DNA from: UMGS1387 sp045540015
Lineage (GTDB): Bacteria; Bacillota; Clostridia; Oscillospirales; CAG-382
Reading direction: 5' to 3'
Length of the DNA: 17,022 bases
Assembly: GCA_045540015.1 (NCBI GenBank)
Contig: JAZQGP010000003.1
Span: 1-17,022 of the forward strand
Below are positions 5,238 through 12,321 of the stretch, in pieces. The number at the start of each line of letters is the position of its first letter. The stretch's first letter is position 1. The notes under the pieces were generated by a model. The model was given only the letters and a program-made list of their open reading frames with translations. It made no database searches and had not been told where the DNA came from. The position numbers and the translations under genes were made by a program.

Positions 5238-6983
5238 TTACTTCTCCTCCTTCTTATCCATTTGCGAATAGTAGATTTCCTGGTATTCGGTGTTGTTTTC
5301 GAGAAGCTCATCGTGTGAACCGACACCGGTAATCTGACCTTCGTTTACAACAATTATCATGTCAGCGTCCTTAACAGAGCCTATACGCTGGGCAATAATA
5401 ATCTTTGTTGAATCTGCAAGCTCGTTTCTGAAAGCACTGCGGATTCTTGCTTCGGTTGCAGTGTCAACAGCGCTTGTGGAGTCGTCTAGAATGAGAATTT
5501 TGGGCTTTTTGAGAAGCGCTCTTGCAATACAAAGCCTTTGCTTCTGACCGCCCGAAACGTTGCTTCCGCCTTGCTCAAGCTCGGTTTCGTATCCGTCTTT
5601 CATAGCAGTTATAAAGCCGTGAGCCTGAGAGCTTTCGGCAGCTGATATGATTTCTTCATCGGTTGCTTCCTCACAACCCCAACGCAGGTTGTCGCCAATA
5701 CTTCCTGAGAACAGAACGTTCTTCTGAAGCACCATTCCGACACCTTCGCGCAGATTTTCAAGTGAGTAGTCCTTGACGTTTACGCCGTCAATCAGAACCT
5801 CGCCCTCGTCTGCATCGTAAAGTCTTGGGATAAGCGAAACAAGTGTTGTTTTTCCGCAGCCCGTAGAGCCGATGATGCCGACCGTTGAGCCTTGTGGGAT
5901 TGTGAGATTTATGTTGTCAAGCACTTTTTCACTGCTGTCCTTGTAGTAACGGAAGGAAACGTTTTTAAATTCAACCTCGCCTCTTGTCACGAGAAGGTTT
6001 TTACACTGCGCGTTATCATCGTTAAGGTCGAGTTTCTCGTCAAGAACCTCGGTGATTCTCCTTGCGGAAGCAAGAGCACGTGAGCTTGACATGAACATCA
6101 TTGTGAACATTGTGAGCGACATGAGTATCTGGGTTATATATGTAATAAATGCCGCAAGGTCCGAAACCGCCATATCGCCGACCATAACCATGTTACCGCC
6201 AAGCCAGATAACAGCGAGAGTTGTAAGGTTCATGAACAGCATTGTAACGGGATGCATGAAAATCATAACGTTCATGGCACTGAGACCTGCGTTTTTGAGA
6301 TTTCGGTTGGCGTTTTCGAATTTGTCCTCCTCAAAATCTTCTCTTACAAAGCTTTTGACAACTCTGACATTGGTAAGGTTCTCCTGAACCGTTGCATTGA
6401 GCGCGTCAATTTTCTTTTGCACATTGCCGAATCTCGGGAAGCCGAATTTTATAATGAAGATTATGAAAACCAGCATGAGCGGAATTGTTACCGCAAGAAC
6501 TGCCGCAAGAGAGGGCTTCATGCGAATAGCCATGATAAGCGCACCGATAAGCATACCCGGTGAGCGCAGAAACATACGAAGCAGCATATTGACAAAGTTC
6601 TGCAGCTGTGTGACGTCATTCGTAAGACGGGTTATGAGCGAGCCTGTGTTGAACTTGTCGATGTTTGCAAAAGAAAACCTCTGTATCTTTTTGTAGATGT
6701 CAATTCTGAGGTCTGCACCGAAGTTTACAGAGGCTTTTGCACCAAAATATGCGCCTCCGACACCGCCTGCCATCATGAGCAGTGCCATAATTACCATAAA
6801 TACGGCAATGAGCAATACTTTTCCGACTTCTCCCGTTGCCACATTGTCCACAACCGCCGTTGCCATTATTTTAGCCATGAGCTGCGGCATGAACACTTCG
6901 CCCAAAACCTCCACTATCATGCACAGCGGACCTATGATAAAATAGGGAAGATAGGGCTTTACATACTTAAACCATCGTTTCAA
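5238..6983 (-). CDS. ABC exporter half-transporter, degenerate-site subunit of a heterodimer
   Basis: The product has 581 residues: six membrane segments in the first 320, then an ATPase domain. The start is TTG (6981-6983, MKRWFKYVKPYL) with AAAGGA about 10 bases upstream; the nearest ATG is out of frame. Walker A GSTGCGKTT and signature VSGGQ are intact. The Walker B region reads LILDDSTSAVD, with Asp where the catalytic Glu should be, and the H-loop reads IIAQRIGSV, with Gln for His. This is the known pattern of the non-hydrolysing site in heterodimeric exporters such as TM287/288, BmrCD and LmrCD. Its VSGGQ completes the active site of the partner. It lies 29 bases after marR and one base before the partner gene, so the three form one operon. 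Confidence 0.92.
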   Translation of the reverse strand: MKRWFKYVKPYLPYFIIGPLCMIVEVLGEVFMPQLMAKIMATAVVDNVATGEVGKVLLIAVFMVIMALLMMAGGVGGAYFGAKASVNFGADLRIDIYKKIQRFSFANIDKFNTGSLITRLTNDVTQLQNFVNMLLRMFLRSPGMLIGALIMAIRMKPSLAAVLAVTIPLMLVFIIFIIKFGFPRFGNVQKKIDALNATVQENLTNVRVVKSFVREDFEEDKFENANRNLKNAGLSAMNVMIFMHPVTMLFMNLTTLAVIWLGGNMVMVGDMAVSDLAAFITYITQILMSLTMFTMMFMSSSRALASARRITEVLDEKLDLNDDNAQCKNLLVTRGEVEFKNVSFRYYKDSSEKVLDNINLTIPQGSTVGIIGSTGCGKTTLVSLIPRLYDADEGEVLIDGVNVKDYSLENLREGVGMVLQKNVLFSGSIGDNLRWGCEEATDEEIISAAESSQAHGFITAMKDGYETELEQGGSNVSGGQKQRLCIARALLKKPKILILDDSTSAVDTATEARIRSAFRNELADSTKIIIAQRIGSVKDADMIIVVNEGQITGVGSHDELLENNTEYQEIYYSQMDKKEEK

Positions 6984-7012
6984 AATGAGTCAATCCTTTC
7001 AATAAACAGGGG

Positions 7013-7462
7013 TTAATCAGTGTAGTCTGCAAGACTCTGCTTCATTTTTTCAAAGCAGCTGCTTACAATATTATATTCTTCCTCTGAGAGTAATTCTGTC
7101 ATTTTGCTGTCAACACGACAGAATATTTCCCGTGATTTTTCAGCAATGCTCTTTCCTTTTTCGGTAAAGCTTACATTGTTTTTTCTGTTGTCGTCCTCGA
7201 CTGTGTTTCTTACAATGTATCCGCCTGCTTCAAGCTTTTTAAGCGTTACCGCAACTGCTGCGGGACTTATGTCGAAATGCCGGGCAATATCCTTTTGAGA
7301 AACTCCGTCGCCGTTTCGTGCAAGATACATCAGAACCATGTGCTGGCTTCTGTGAAGCCCAAGCTCGCTTACCTTTTTCTCTATCACGCTTCTGTGCATA
7401 CGGTTTATGCACATCATTTTTTTGATGAGCTGTTGAGCATTTTCGTTATTCACTGTGTTCAA
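7013..7462 (-). CDS. MarR-family transcriptional regulator
   Basis: The product has 149 residues and the length and winged-helix pattern of MarR proteins. N-terminal helices (NAQQLIKKMMCINRMHRS) serve for dimerisation. A helix-turn-helix region covers GVSQKDIARHFDISPAAVAVTLKKLE (about residues 53-78), the wing is GGYIVRNTVEDDNRKNNVSFTEKG, and a C-terminal dimer helix follows. Translation starts at TTG (7460-7462) with GAAAGGAG 8 bases before. It is the first gene of the operon with both ABC subunits. MarR proteins usually bind palindromes over their own promoter and let go when a small aromatic ligand binds. The palindrome at 7485-7515 fits this, so the likely role is a repressor of the exporter relieved by its substrate. 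Confidence 0.9.
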   Translation of the reverse strand: MNTVNNENAQQLIKKMMCINRMHRSVIEKKVSELGLHRSQHMVLMYLARNGDGVSQKDIARHFDISPAAVAVTLKKLEAGGYIVRNTVEDDNRKNNVSFTEKGKSIAEKSREIFCRVDSKMTELLSEEEYNIVSSCFEKMKQSLADYTD

Positions 7463-7484
7463 GTATTTTTCTCCTTTCTCGAAA

Positions 7485-7543
7485 AGTTAACTTGTTAATA
7501 GTTAAGACGTTAACTATTATACGCCTCTTGCTTTTAAAGTCAA
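7485..7543 (-). promoter_or_regulatory. marR operon promoter with overlapping palindromic operator
   Basis: On the minus strand, TTGACT (7538-7543), 16 bases, TATAAT (7516-7521). Directly after the -10 box lies a 31-bp imperfect palindrome (7485-7515) with outer arms AGTTAAC/GTTAACT and inner TTAA pairs. It is also four GTTAA boxes at 7486, 7494, 7501 and 7509, spaced 8, 7 and 8. A protein bound here would cover the start of transcription. Operator identity is inferred from symmetry and position. Confidence 0.65.
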
Positions 7544-7614
7544 GTGGAATTTTACAAAAATAATATTGTTTACAAAAAAGAAAACCCTGCTTCATGCAAG
7601 GTCGGATTAATGAC

Positions 7615-7645
7615 AAACCTGCCTCTTGCCGAAAAAGGCGGGTTT
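7615..7645 (+). repeat. Hairpin in the marR-nadC spacer
   Basis: AAACCTGCCT (7615-7624) pairs with AGGCGGGTTT (7636-7645) over 10 bp with one T-G wobble that is stable only when read on the plus strand; the minus strand has an A-C mismatch. A weaker hairpin lies at 7584-7600. No supported gene covers 7544-7699; the open frame there has no binding site and runs into nadC antisense. Confidence 0.45.
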
Positions 7646-7654
7646 GCCACCAAT

Positions 7655-7689
7655 GAAAAGCTTTTTGCTTATTTTTTCAAAAAAGTAAG
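7655..7689 (+). repeat. A/T-rich palindromic repeat, copy 1
   Basis: A 35-bp element contains a near-palindrome (CTTATTTTTTC/AAAAAAGTAAG). It is repeated in inverted orientation at 16807-16843 with one substitution and two extra bases. It sits just past the nadC stop, where on the minus strand it could also slow or end transcription. Confidence 0.6.
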
Positions 7690-7699
7690 GGATGCTGCG

Positions 7700-8545
7700 T
7701 CAGCTAATGGTAAACTTAAGACTGATATCCGCAGCCTTCACGGTATGCGTAAGCGCACCGATGGAAATAAGGTCAACGCCTGTTTTTGCAACCTCAAGTA
7801 AATCCTTATCGCCCATGTTTCCGCTTGCTTCAACGAGCGCTCTGCCGTCAATCAATTTTACACATTCAGCCATTTGTTCGTTTGTCATGTTGTCAAGCAT
7901 GATGATGTCGGCTTTAGCTTCGAGTGCTTCGAGAAGCTGCTCCTTGGTTTCAACCTCGACCTCGATTTTGAGAGTGTGAGGTGCGTTCTTTCTTGCATTT
8001 GCAACGGCATTCTTTATACCGCCCGATACTGCAATGTGGTTGTCTTTTATTAAAATACCGTCCGAAAGGTTGAAGCGGTGGTTTGTTCCTCCACCCATGC
8101 GGACTGCGTACTTTTCAAGAACACGAAGCGCAGGAGTTGTTTTTCTCGTGTCGGCTATAAGGGCGTTTGTTCCTTCAACGGCTTTTACGGCAGCATTTGT
8201 TCTTGTGGCAATACCCGTCATTCTCTGCATGAGATTGAGTGCGGTACGCTCACCTGTAAGAACGCTTCTTGCGTTTCCCGTAACGGTTGCAATAACGTCA
8301 CCCTTTTTTATGAAATCGCCGTCTTTGGCGTTTGCACAAAACTCAATGCTTTTATCTACCGTGTGAAAAACCTTCTCTGCAACATTAAGACCGCAGATAA
8401 CCATGTCTTCCTTTGCGATAAAACGTCCAAAAGCGGTTTTGTCCTCGGGAATTGTTGTTTCGGTTGTGATGTCGCCTGTTCCGACGTCTTCGCTTAGCGC
8501 CATTGCTATAAGCTGTTCAACCAGCGGATTTGTAAGTAAACTCAT
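7700..8545 (-). CDS. nadC: Nicotinate-nucleotide pyrophosphorylase (quinolinate phosphoribosyltransferase)
   Basis: The product has 281 residues, the usual NadC length. It converts quinolinate and PRPP to nicotinate mononucleotide, CO2 and pyrophosphate in cytosolic NAD synthesis. The start is ATG at 8543-8545 (MSLLTNPLVEQLIAMAL) with GAAAGGA 11 bases before; upstream codons in the same frame run into the nadB end and are not expected in the protein. Family marks are EDVGTGDITTE near residue 17, the phosphate-binding ARSVLTGERTALN, ADTRKTTPALRVLEKYAVRMGGG, NHRFNLSDGILIKDNHIA with active-site His, Arg and Lys, EVEVET, DIIMLDN and a C-terminal SIGALTHTV. It is 29 bases behind nadB and certainly co-transcribed with it. 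No damage seen. Confidence 0.95.
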   Translation of the reverse strand: MSLLTNPLVEQLIAMALSEDVGTGDITTETTIPEDKTAFGRFIAKEDMVICGLNVAEKVFHTVDKSIEFCANAKDGDFIKKGDVIATVTGNARSVLTGERTALNLMQRMTGIATRTNAAVKAVEGTNALIADTRKTTPALRVLEKYAVRMGGGTNHRFNLSDGILIKDNHIAVSGGIKNAVANARKNAPHTLKIEVEVETKEQLLEALEAKADIIMLDNMTNEQMAECVKLIDGRALVEASGNMGDKDLLEVAKTGVDLISIGALTHTVKAADISLKFTIS

Positions 8546-8574
8546 TTTGTTGTAATTCCTTTCAATATGTCCTG

Positions 8575-10119
8575 TTATTTTACTATGTAGTGTGAGCCGA
8601 TGCTTTCTTTTCGGCTGAGAGCTTTTTCCGTGATGTGCGCCGATACGCATGCTGCTGCGTATGCGGTGTAAGCGGTTTGCGATGACAAAACGCATTTTTC
8701 GTATTTGTCCTTCATTTCACCGAAAACGCACAGCGCCTTTTCAAGCCCTTCTTTCTTTCTGACGGGACCGACGTACTTTGACATCGTCTTTTTCATCAGC
8801 ATTATGTCCTCTTCAATCTCACCCGTTTCGGGACAGTCAGCAAGGTTTTTGCTGCCGCTTTTGGTAAGGGGACAAATTTTTTCATTCTTTCTGAAATGGG
8901 TGTTTATATAATTTGCGGCACGTCTGCCGAAAACAAGACATTCAAGAGTCGAATTGCTCGCAAGCCTGTTTGCACCCTGAACACCCGTGCAGGCACACTC
9001 ACCGCACGCATAAAGCCCTTCAATGTTTGTTCTTGCATCAAGGTCGGTTTCAATACCGCCCATGTGATAGTGCTGTGTCGGACGTACGGGAATTTTGTCG
9101 TGAGGCACATTTATGCCGCACTCCTTGCAGTAGCCGTATATCGTGGGAAACCGCTTCGAGAAAAATTCTTCATCCATGCAGGAAACATCAAGATATGCCG
9201 TGTCCGTGTCTGTTCTGTCAAGCTCCTTTAGAATTTCGCGCGTTACTATATCACGCGGTGCAAGGTCGCGAAGCGAATGCTTGTTGTACATAAACGGCTC
9301 GTCCGAGCTGTTTTTGAGTATTCCGCCTTCGCCGCGTACTGCCTCCGAAACAAGGAACATTCTTCCGTCTCTTTCGCCGATTGCAAGTGCCGTGGGATGA
9401 AACTGCACAAACTCCATATCCCGCGTTTTAGCTCCTGCTCTCATGCAGGCGGCAATTCCTTCGCCGTTTGAGCCCTTGGGGTTTGTGGTGTATCTGTAAA
9501 GCTGACCTATAGAGCCTGACGCTATAACAATGTTTGCGCTTTCTATAATGTAGTTTTCTCGTCCGTCGTTTACTACAATGCCATACGCGCCGTTTTCGTC
9601 CGTCAGCACGTCAACAAGGCTCGTATCAAAAATTACGTCTATGTTTTCTTTTTCGCTGACAACTTCCGCAAGGCGCTGTGTCATGAGTCTGCCCGTTGCA
9701 TCTCCGCCGCAGTGGAGAATACGGCTGCAGCCGTGACCGCCCTCACGCGTTACTCTTATTTCGCCATTCTCGTTTTTGTCAAACGGAACGCCGTATTCTA
9801 TCATTTTGCGTATATCTTCCGGTCCTTCTTCCACAAGAACGCGTACAGCCTCTTTGTCGCAGTGGCCCGCACCTGCCGAGAGAGTATCGGAAATGTGGTT
9901 TTCAAAGCTGTCGTCCTCTCTTGTGACAGCCGCAATGCCGCCCTGTGCAAGCCAGGAGGAGCCGCTGTCAAAGCCGCCCTTTGTTATGAGGGCGCAGGAG
10001 AACGAACTTGAGATGTTGAGGGCACAGTAAAGCCCTGCAAGTCCTGCTCCGACAATTACAATGTCGTATTTCTTTGTCTGTGAGCTTATGTCGTTTTCCG
10101 AAACTAAGTATCTTCGCAT
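8575..10119 (-). CDS. nadB: L-aspartate oxidase
   Basis: The product has 514 residues. This FAD enzyme oxidises L-aspartate to iminoaspartate, the first step of quinolinate synthesis. The FAD-binding Rossmann motif IVGAGLAGLYCAL is near residues 22-35. Other family marks are SSWLAQGGIAAV, FVQFHPTAL, the substrate-binding region PTQHYHMGGIETD, and GLYACGECACTGVQGANRLA followed by SNSTLECLVFG. The C-terminal helical domain is present. The ATG at 10117-10119 has only a distant AGGAAAG, so initiation may be weak. Upstream lies a promoter with a perfect -10 box. The partner nadA (quinolinate synthase), often in the same operon, is not beside it. The bile salt hydrolase gene diverges from the same spacer. 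Confidence 0.95.
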   Translation of the reverse strand: MRRYLVSENDISSQTKKYDIVIVGAGLAGLYCALNISSSFSCALITKGGFDSGSSWLAQGGIAAVTREDDSFENHISDTLSAGAGHCDKEAVRVLVEEGPEDIRKMIEYGVPFDKNENGEIRVTREGGHGCSRILHCGGDATGRLMTQRLAEVVSEKENIDVIFDTSLVDVLTDENGAYGIVVNDGRENYIIESANIVIASGSIGQLYRYTTNPKGSNGEGIAACMRAGAKTRDMEFVQFHPTALAIGERDGRMFLVSEAVRGEGGILKNSSDEPFMYNKHSLRDLAPRDIVTREILKELDRTDTDTAYLDVSCMDEEFFSKRFPTIYGYCKECGINVPHDKIPVRPTQHYHMGGIETDLDARTNIEGLYACGECACTGVQGANRLASNSTLECLVFGRRAANYINTHFRKNEKICPLTKSGSKNLADCPETGEIEEDIMLMKKTMSKYVGPVRKKEGLEKALCVFGEMKDKYEKCVLSSQTAYTAYAAACVSAHITEKALSRKESIGSHYIVK

Positions 10120-10179
10120 TTCAGATAATCACACTTTCCTTTATTTTCACGTTTTGGTAAAAGACTGCATACTTATTCT

Positions 10180-10208
10180 ATTATACAACGTTTTTTGTAA
10201 AATTACAA
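10180..10208 (-). promoter_or_regulatory. Probable nadB-nadC promoter
   Basis: On the minus strand, TTGTAA (10203-10208), 17 bases, TATAAT (10180-10185). The leader to the nadB ATG would be about 55 bases. No clear NiaR or NrtR-type operator was recognised. Confidence 0.6.
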
Positions 10209-10215
10209 TAGGTTT

Positions 10216-10244
10216 TTGATAACTTTCTGTCCCAAATGAATCAT
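10216..10244 (+). promoter_or_regulatory. Possible bile salt hydrolase promoter
   Basis: TTGATA (10216-10221), 17 bases, AATCAT (10239-10244). The -35 box fits well and the -10 box matches four of six positions. It lies back to back with the nadB promoter. Confidence 0.4.
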
Positions 10245-10293
10245 TCCCGAAAATGTGCACACAATAGTAGAAAAAACTACAGAGGTGCGAAAA

Positions 10294-11265
10294 ATGTGCA
10301 CAGCGATTTCCATGAAAATAAAGGACAGCTATTTTGGCAGAAATTTAGACTATGAGCACACCTTCGGCGAGAAAATCACGGTAACTCCGAGAAATTACCA
10401 CTTTGCTTTTCAGAACGGTACTTGCGCCAAAAGCCACTACGCCATAATCGGCATGGCGGTAGTAAGCGACAACTATCCTCTTTACTTCGATGCCGTAAAC
10501 GAAGCAGGTCTTGGCATGGCAGGACTTAATTTTCCTGAAAACGCCTGCTACAACAAAGAAGTGTGTGCAAAAGAGAACATTGCTTCCTTTGAGTTTATTC
10601 CAAAAATCCTCTCGTTCTGCAGAAACACGGGCGAAGCAAAAAAGATGGCGGAAAACATAAACATAACGGACGCGTCTTTCAGAAAGGACGTGCCGCCGAC
10701 TCCGCTTCACTGGTTTATATCCGACGGAGAAAGCTCGATTACCGTCGAGCAGACAAAAGAGGGAATGAGGGTATACGACAACCCCGTTGGAGTTTTAACC
10801 AACAGCCCTGCCTTTGATATTCACATGGCAAATCTTTCAAATTACATGCATCTTTCGCCCTATGAACCGAAGTGTGTTTTTTCGGACAGAATAAACCTTA
10901 AAGCACACAGCAGAGGAATGGGTGCAGTAGGACTTCCGGGAGATTTGTCGTCTATGTCAAGGTTTGTAAGAGCAGCCTTTACAAAGCTCAATCTCGTTTG
11001 CGAAGACGACGAAAACTTTGCCGTGTGCGGATTTTTCCACGCGCTTTACAGCGTTTACCAGCTTAGAGGGTGCGTAAGGCTTGATACGGGACTTGAGCAG
11101 ACAAACTACTCCTGCTGCTGCAATCTTTCAAAGGGAGTTTACTACTGTACGACCTACAACAATCCCACAATTTTTGCTTTTGATATGCACAGGGAAAAGC
11201 TCGACGGAAAAGAACTGTGTGTGTATGAGCTTTCAGATAAAACACAGTTTGTTTTTTGTAATTGA
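10294..11265 (+). CDS. bsh: Bile salt hydrolase (conjugated bile acid hydrolase), choloylglycine hydrolase family
   Basis: The product has 323 residues. It cleaves the amide bond of glycine- or taurine-conjugated bile acids. ATG at 10294 was chosen because the nucleophile must be Cys2 after removal of Met, and AGAGGTG lies just upstream; the same frame is open 13 codons earlier but would hide the Cys. The start MCTAISMKIKDSYFGRNLDYE shows Cys2, Arg16 and Asp19. Asn79 (AGLNFP), Asn170 (GVLTNSP) and Arg223 (DLSSMSRFVRAAF) complete the known active site. Details such as HYAIIGMAVV, YPLYFDAVNEAGLGM, HWFISDGE and GLPGDLSS fit bile salt hydrolase better than penicillin acylase. No signal peptide: a cytosolic enzyme. 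It points to an intestinal host. Confidence 0.93.
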   Translation: MCTAISMKIKDSYFGRNLDYEHTFGEKITVTPRNYHFAFQNGTCAKSHYAIIGMAVVSDNYPLYFDAVNEAGLGMAGLNFPENACYNKEVCAKENIASFEFIPKILSFCRNTGEAKKMAENINITDASFRKDVPPTPLHWFISDGESSITVEQTKEGMRVYDNPVGVLTNSPAFDIHMANLSNYMHLSPYEPKCVFSDRINLKAHSRGMGAVGLPGDLSSMSRFVRAAFTKLNLVCEDDENFAVCGFFHALYSVYQLRGCVRLDTGLEQTNYSCCCNLSKGVYYCTTYNNPTIFAFDMHREKLDGKELCVYELSDKTQFVFCN

Positions 11266-11313
11266 TACCCGTAGGACAGCCCTTGACGACGGAGGAATAA
11301 GTTTATAATTAAC

Positions 11314-11350
11314 AGGCAATATTTTAACGTATAAAGTATTGCCTTTTTTT
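11314..11350 (+). terminator. Terminator after the bile salt hydrolase gene
   Basis: AGGCAATATTTT (11314-11325) pairs with AAAGTATTGCCT (11333-11344) with one wobble, followed by a run of T to 11350. The arms and T run fit intrinsic termination and separate this gene from the next unit. Confidence 0.75.
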
Positions 11351-11429
11351 ATATTTTGTGGTATAGTTTAATTCGTAAATCAAAAGAGGTAAAAAAATAA
11401 AAAAAACAAAAGAAAAAGGAGAACAAAAA

Positions 11430-12272
11430 ATGAGAGTATTAATGATTGGTGCACACCAGGACGACAACGAATTTGAAATGGGAGGACTTGCTTCAAAGCT
11501 GATTAAAAACGGTCATACCGTACAGTTTTTAAGCATGTGTAACGGCTGCGGCGGACATCACAAGCTGAGCCCCAAGGAAATATCCGCCCGCAGAGCAAAG
11601 GAATCGGCAAAGGTCGCAGAGCTTCTCGGTATCAGATACGATATCTGGGATTACGACGACTGCAATCTCGTTGCTGACCTTGCAACAAGAAAGCGCACAA
11701 TACGTTACATAAGAGAATTCAATCCCGACCTTATTATAACACACAGAACGATTGACTATATGCCCGACCACAGAGCAACAGCGCAGCTCGTACAGGACGC
11801 CTCGTATCTGCTCACCGTTCCGAACGAATGTCCCGATGTTCCCGCAATGCGTTTTATGCCCGTTATAATGTGCAGCGAAGACAAGTTCACAAACCCCGTG
11901 TTCAGACCGGATATTGTGGTTGACATTGACAGCGAGATTGATGTAAAGCTTCAGATTGCAAACATCAATGTTTCACAGGTTTATGAATGGCTTCCCTATA
12001 CCTACGGCGAAGAAGTGCCCGAGGGCGAGGCAGAGCGCTTTGAATGGCTCAAAGGCATGGAAATAACCGACAAAACTACGGACGAAGAAATCATGGCGGC
12101 AGGCAGAGGCTATGCTGTACAGTACGCAAAGCCCGCAGCACGTCACAGACAAAGACTTACAGAGCTGTACGGAAAGGAAAGAGGAAGCAGAATACGCTAT
12201 GCCGAGGCTTACGAGGTAAGCGAATACGGCAATCCCATGACGGAGGAAATAAAAAGCATATTGCTTAAATGA
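11430..12272 (+). CDS. PIG-L/LmbE-family zinc deacetylase
   Basis: The product has 280 residues and starts at ATG with AAAGGAG about 8 bases before. Enzymes of this family are zinc hydrolases that remove acetyl groups from N-acetylglucosamine-type sugars or similar amides. The zinc motif near the N-terminus is AHQDDNEFEMGG (His9, Asp12), against the usual AHPDDxE: the Pro is replaced by Gln. The third ligand is His114 in MPDHRATAQ. RRAKESAKVAELLGI and LIITHRTIDY are further family features. No signal peptide or membrane segment is seen, so a cytosolic role is likely. The metallo-beta-lactamase-fold gene follows 49 bases later and is probably on the same message. The substrate cannot be told from the sequence; a sugar conjugate, thiol or small amide are all possible. 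Confidence 0.88.
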   Translation: MRVLMIGAHQDDNEFEMGGLASKLIKNGHTVQFLSMCNGCGGHHKLSPKEISARRAKESAKVAELLGIRYDIWDYDDCNLVADLATRKRTIRYIREFNPDLIITHRTIDYMPDHRATAQLVQDASYLLTVPNECPDVPAMRFMPVIMCSEDKFTNPVFRPDIVVDIDSEIDVKLQIANINVSQVYEWLPYTYGEEVPEGEAERFEWLKGMEITDKTTDEEIMAAGRGYAVQYAKPAARHRQRLTELYGKERGSRIRYAEAYEVSEYGNPMTEEIKSILLK

Positions 12273-12321
12273 TTTTCTGCCGCAAGCAGTTATGGATATA
12301 GACCGAAAAAGAGGAAAAATT

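Noticed and set aside
5237..5326. 30-codon upstream extension of the 3353-5236 ABC gene
   Set aside because: It would overlap the preceding gene by 89 bases, while a perfect binding site serves the ATG at 5236.
7544..7801. 85-codon plus-strand frame between marR and nadC
   Set aside because: No binding site, runs through two hairpins and a dispersed repeat and ends inside nadC antisense.
8546..8695. 50-codon upstream extension of nadC
   Set aside because: Overlaps the end of nadB, is rich in Arg and His unlike NadC, and GAAAGGA marks the ATG at 8545.
11283..11309. TTGACG and TATAAT just before the terminator at 11314
   Set aside because: The spacing is only 15 bases and transcription would start inside the terminator hairpin.
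11339..11367. TTGCCT-17-TATAGT as promoter of the PIG-L gene
   Set aside because: The -35 box lies in the terminator stem and fits poorly; possible but not supported well enough to list.
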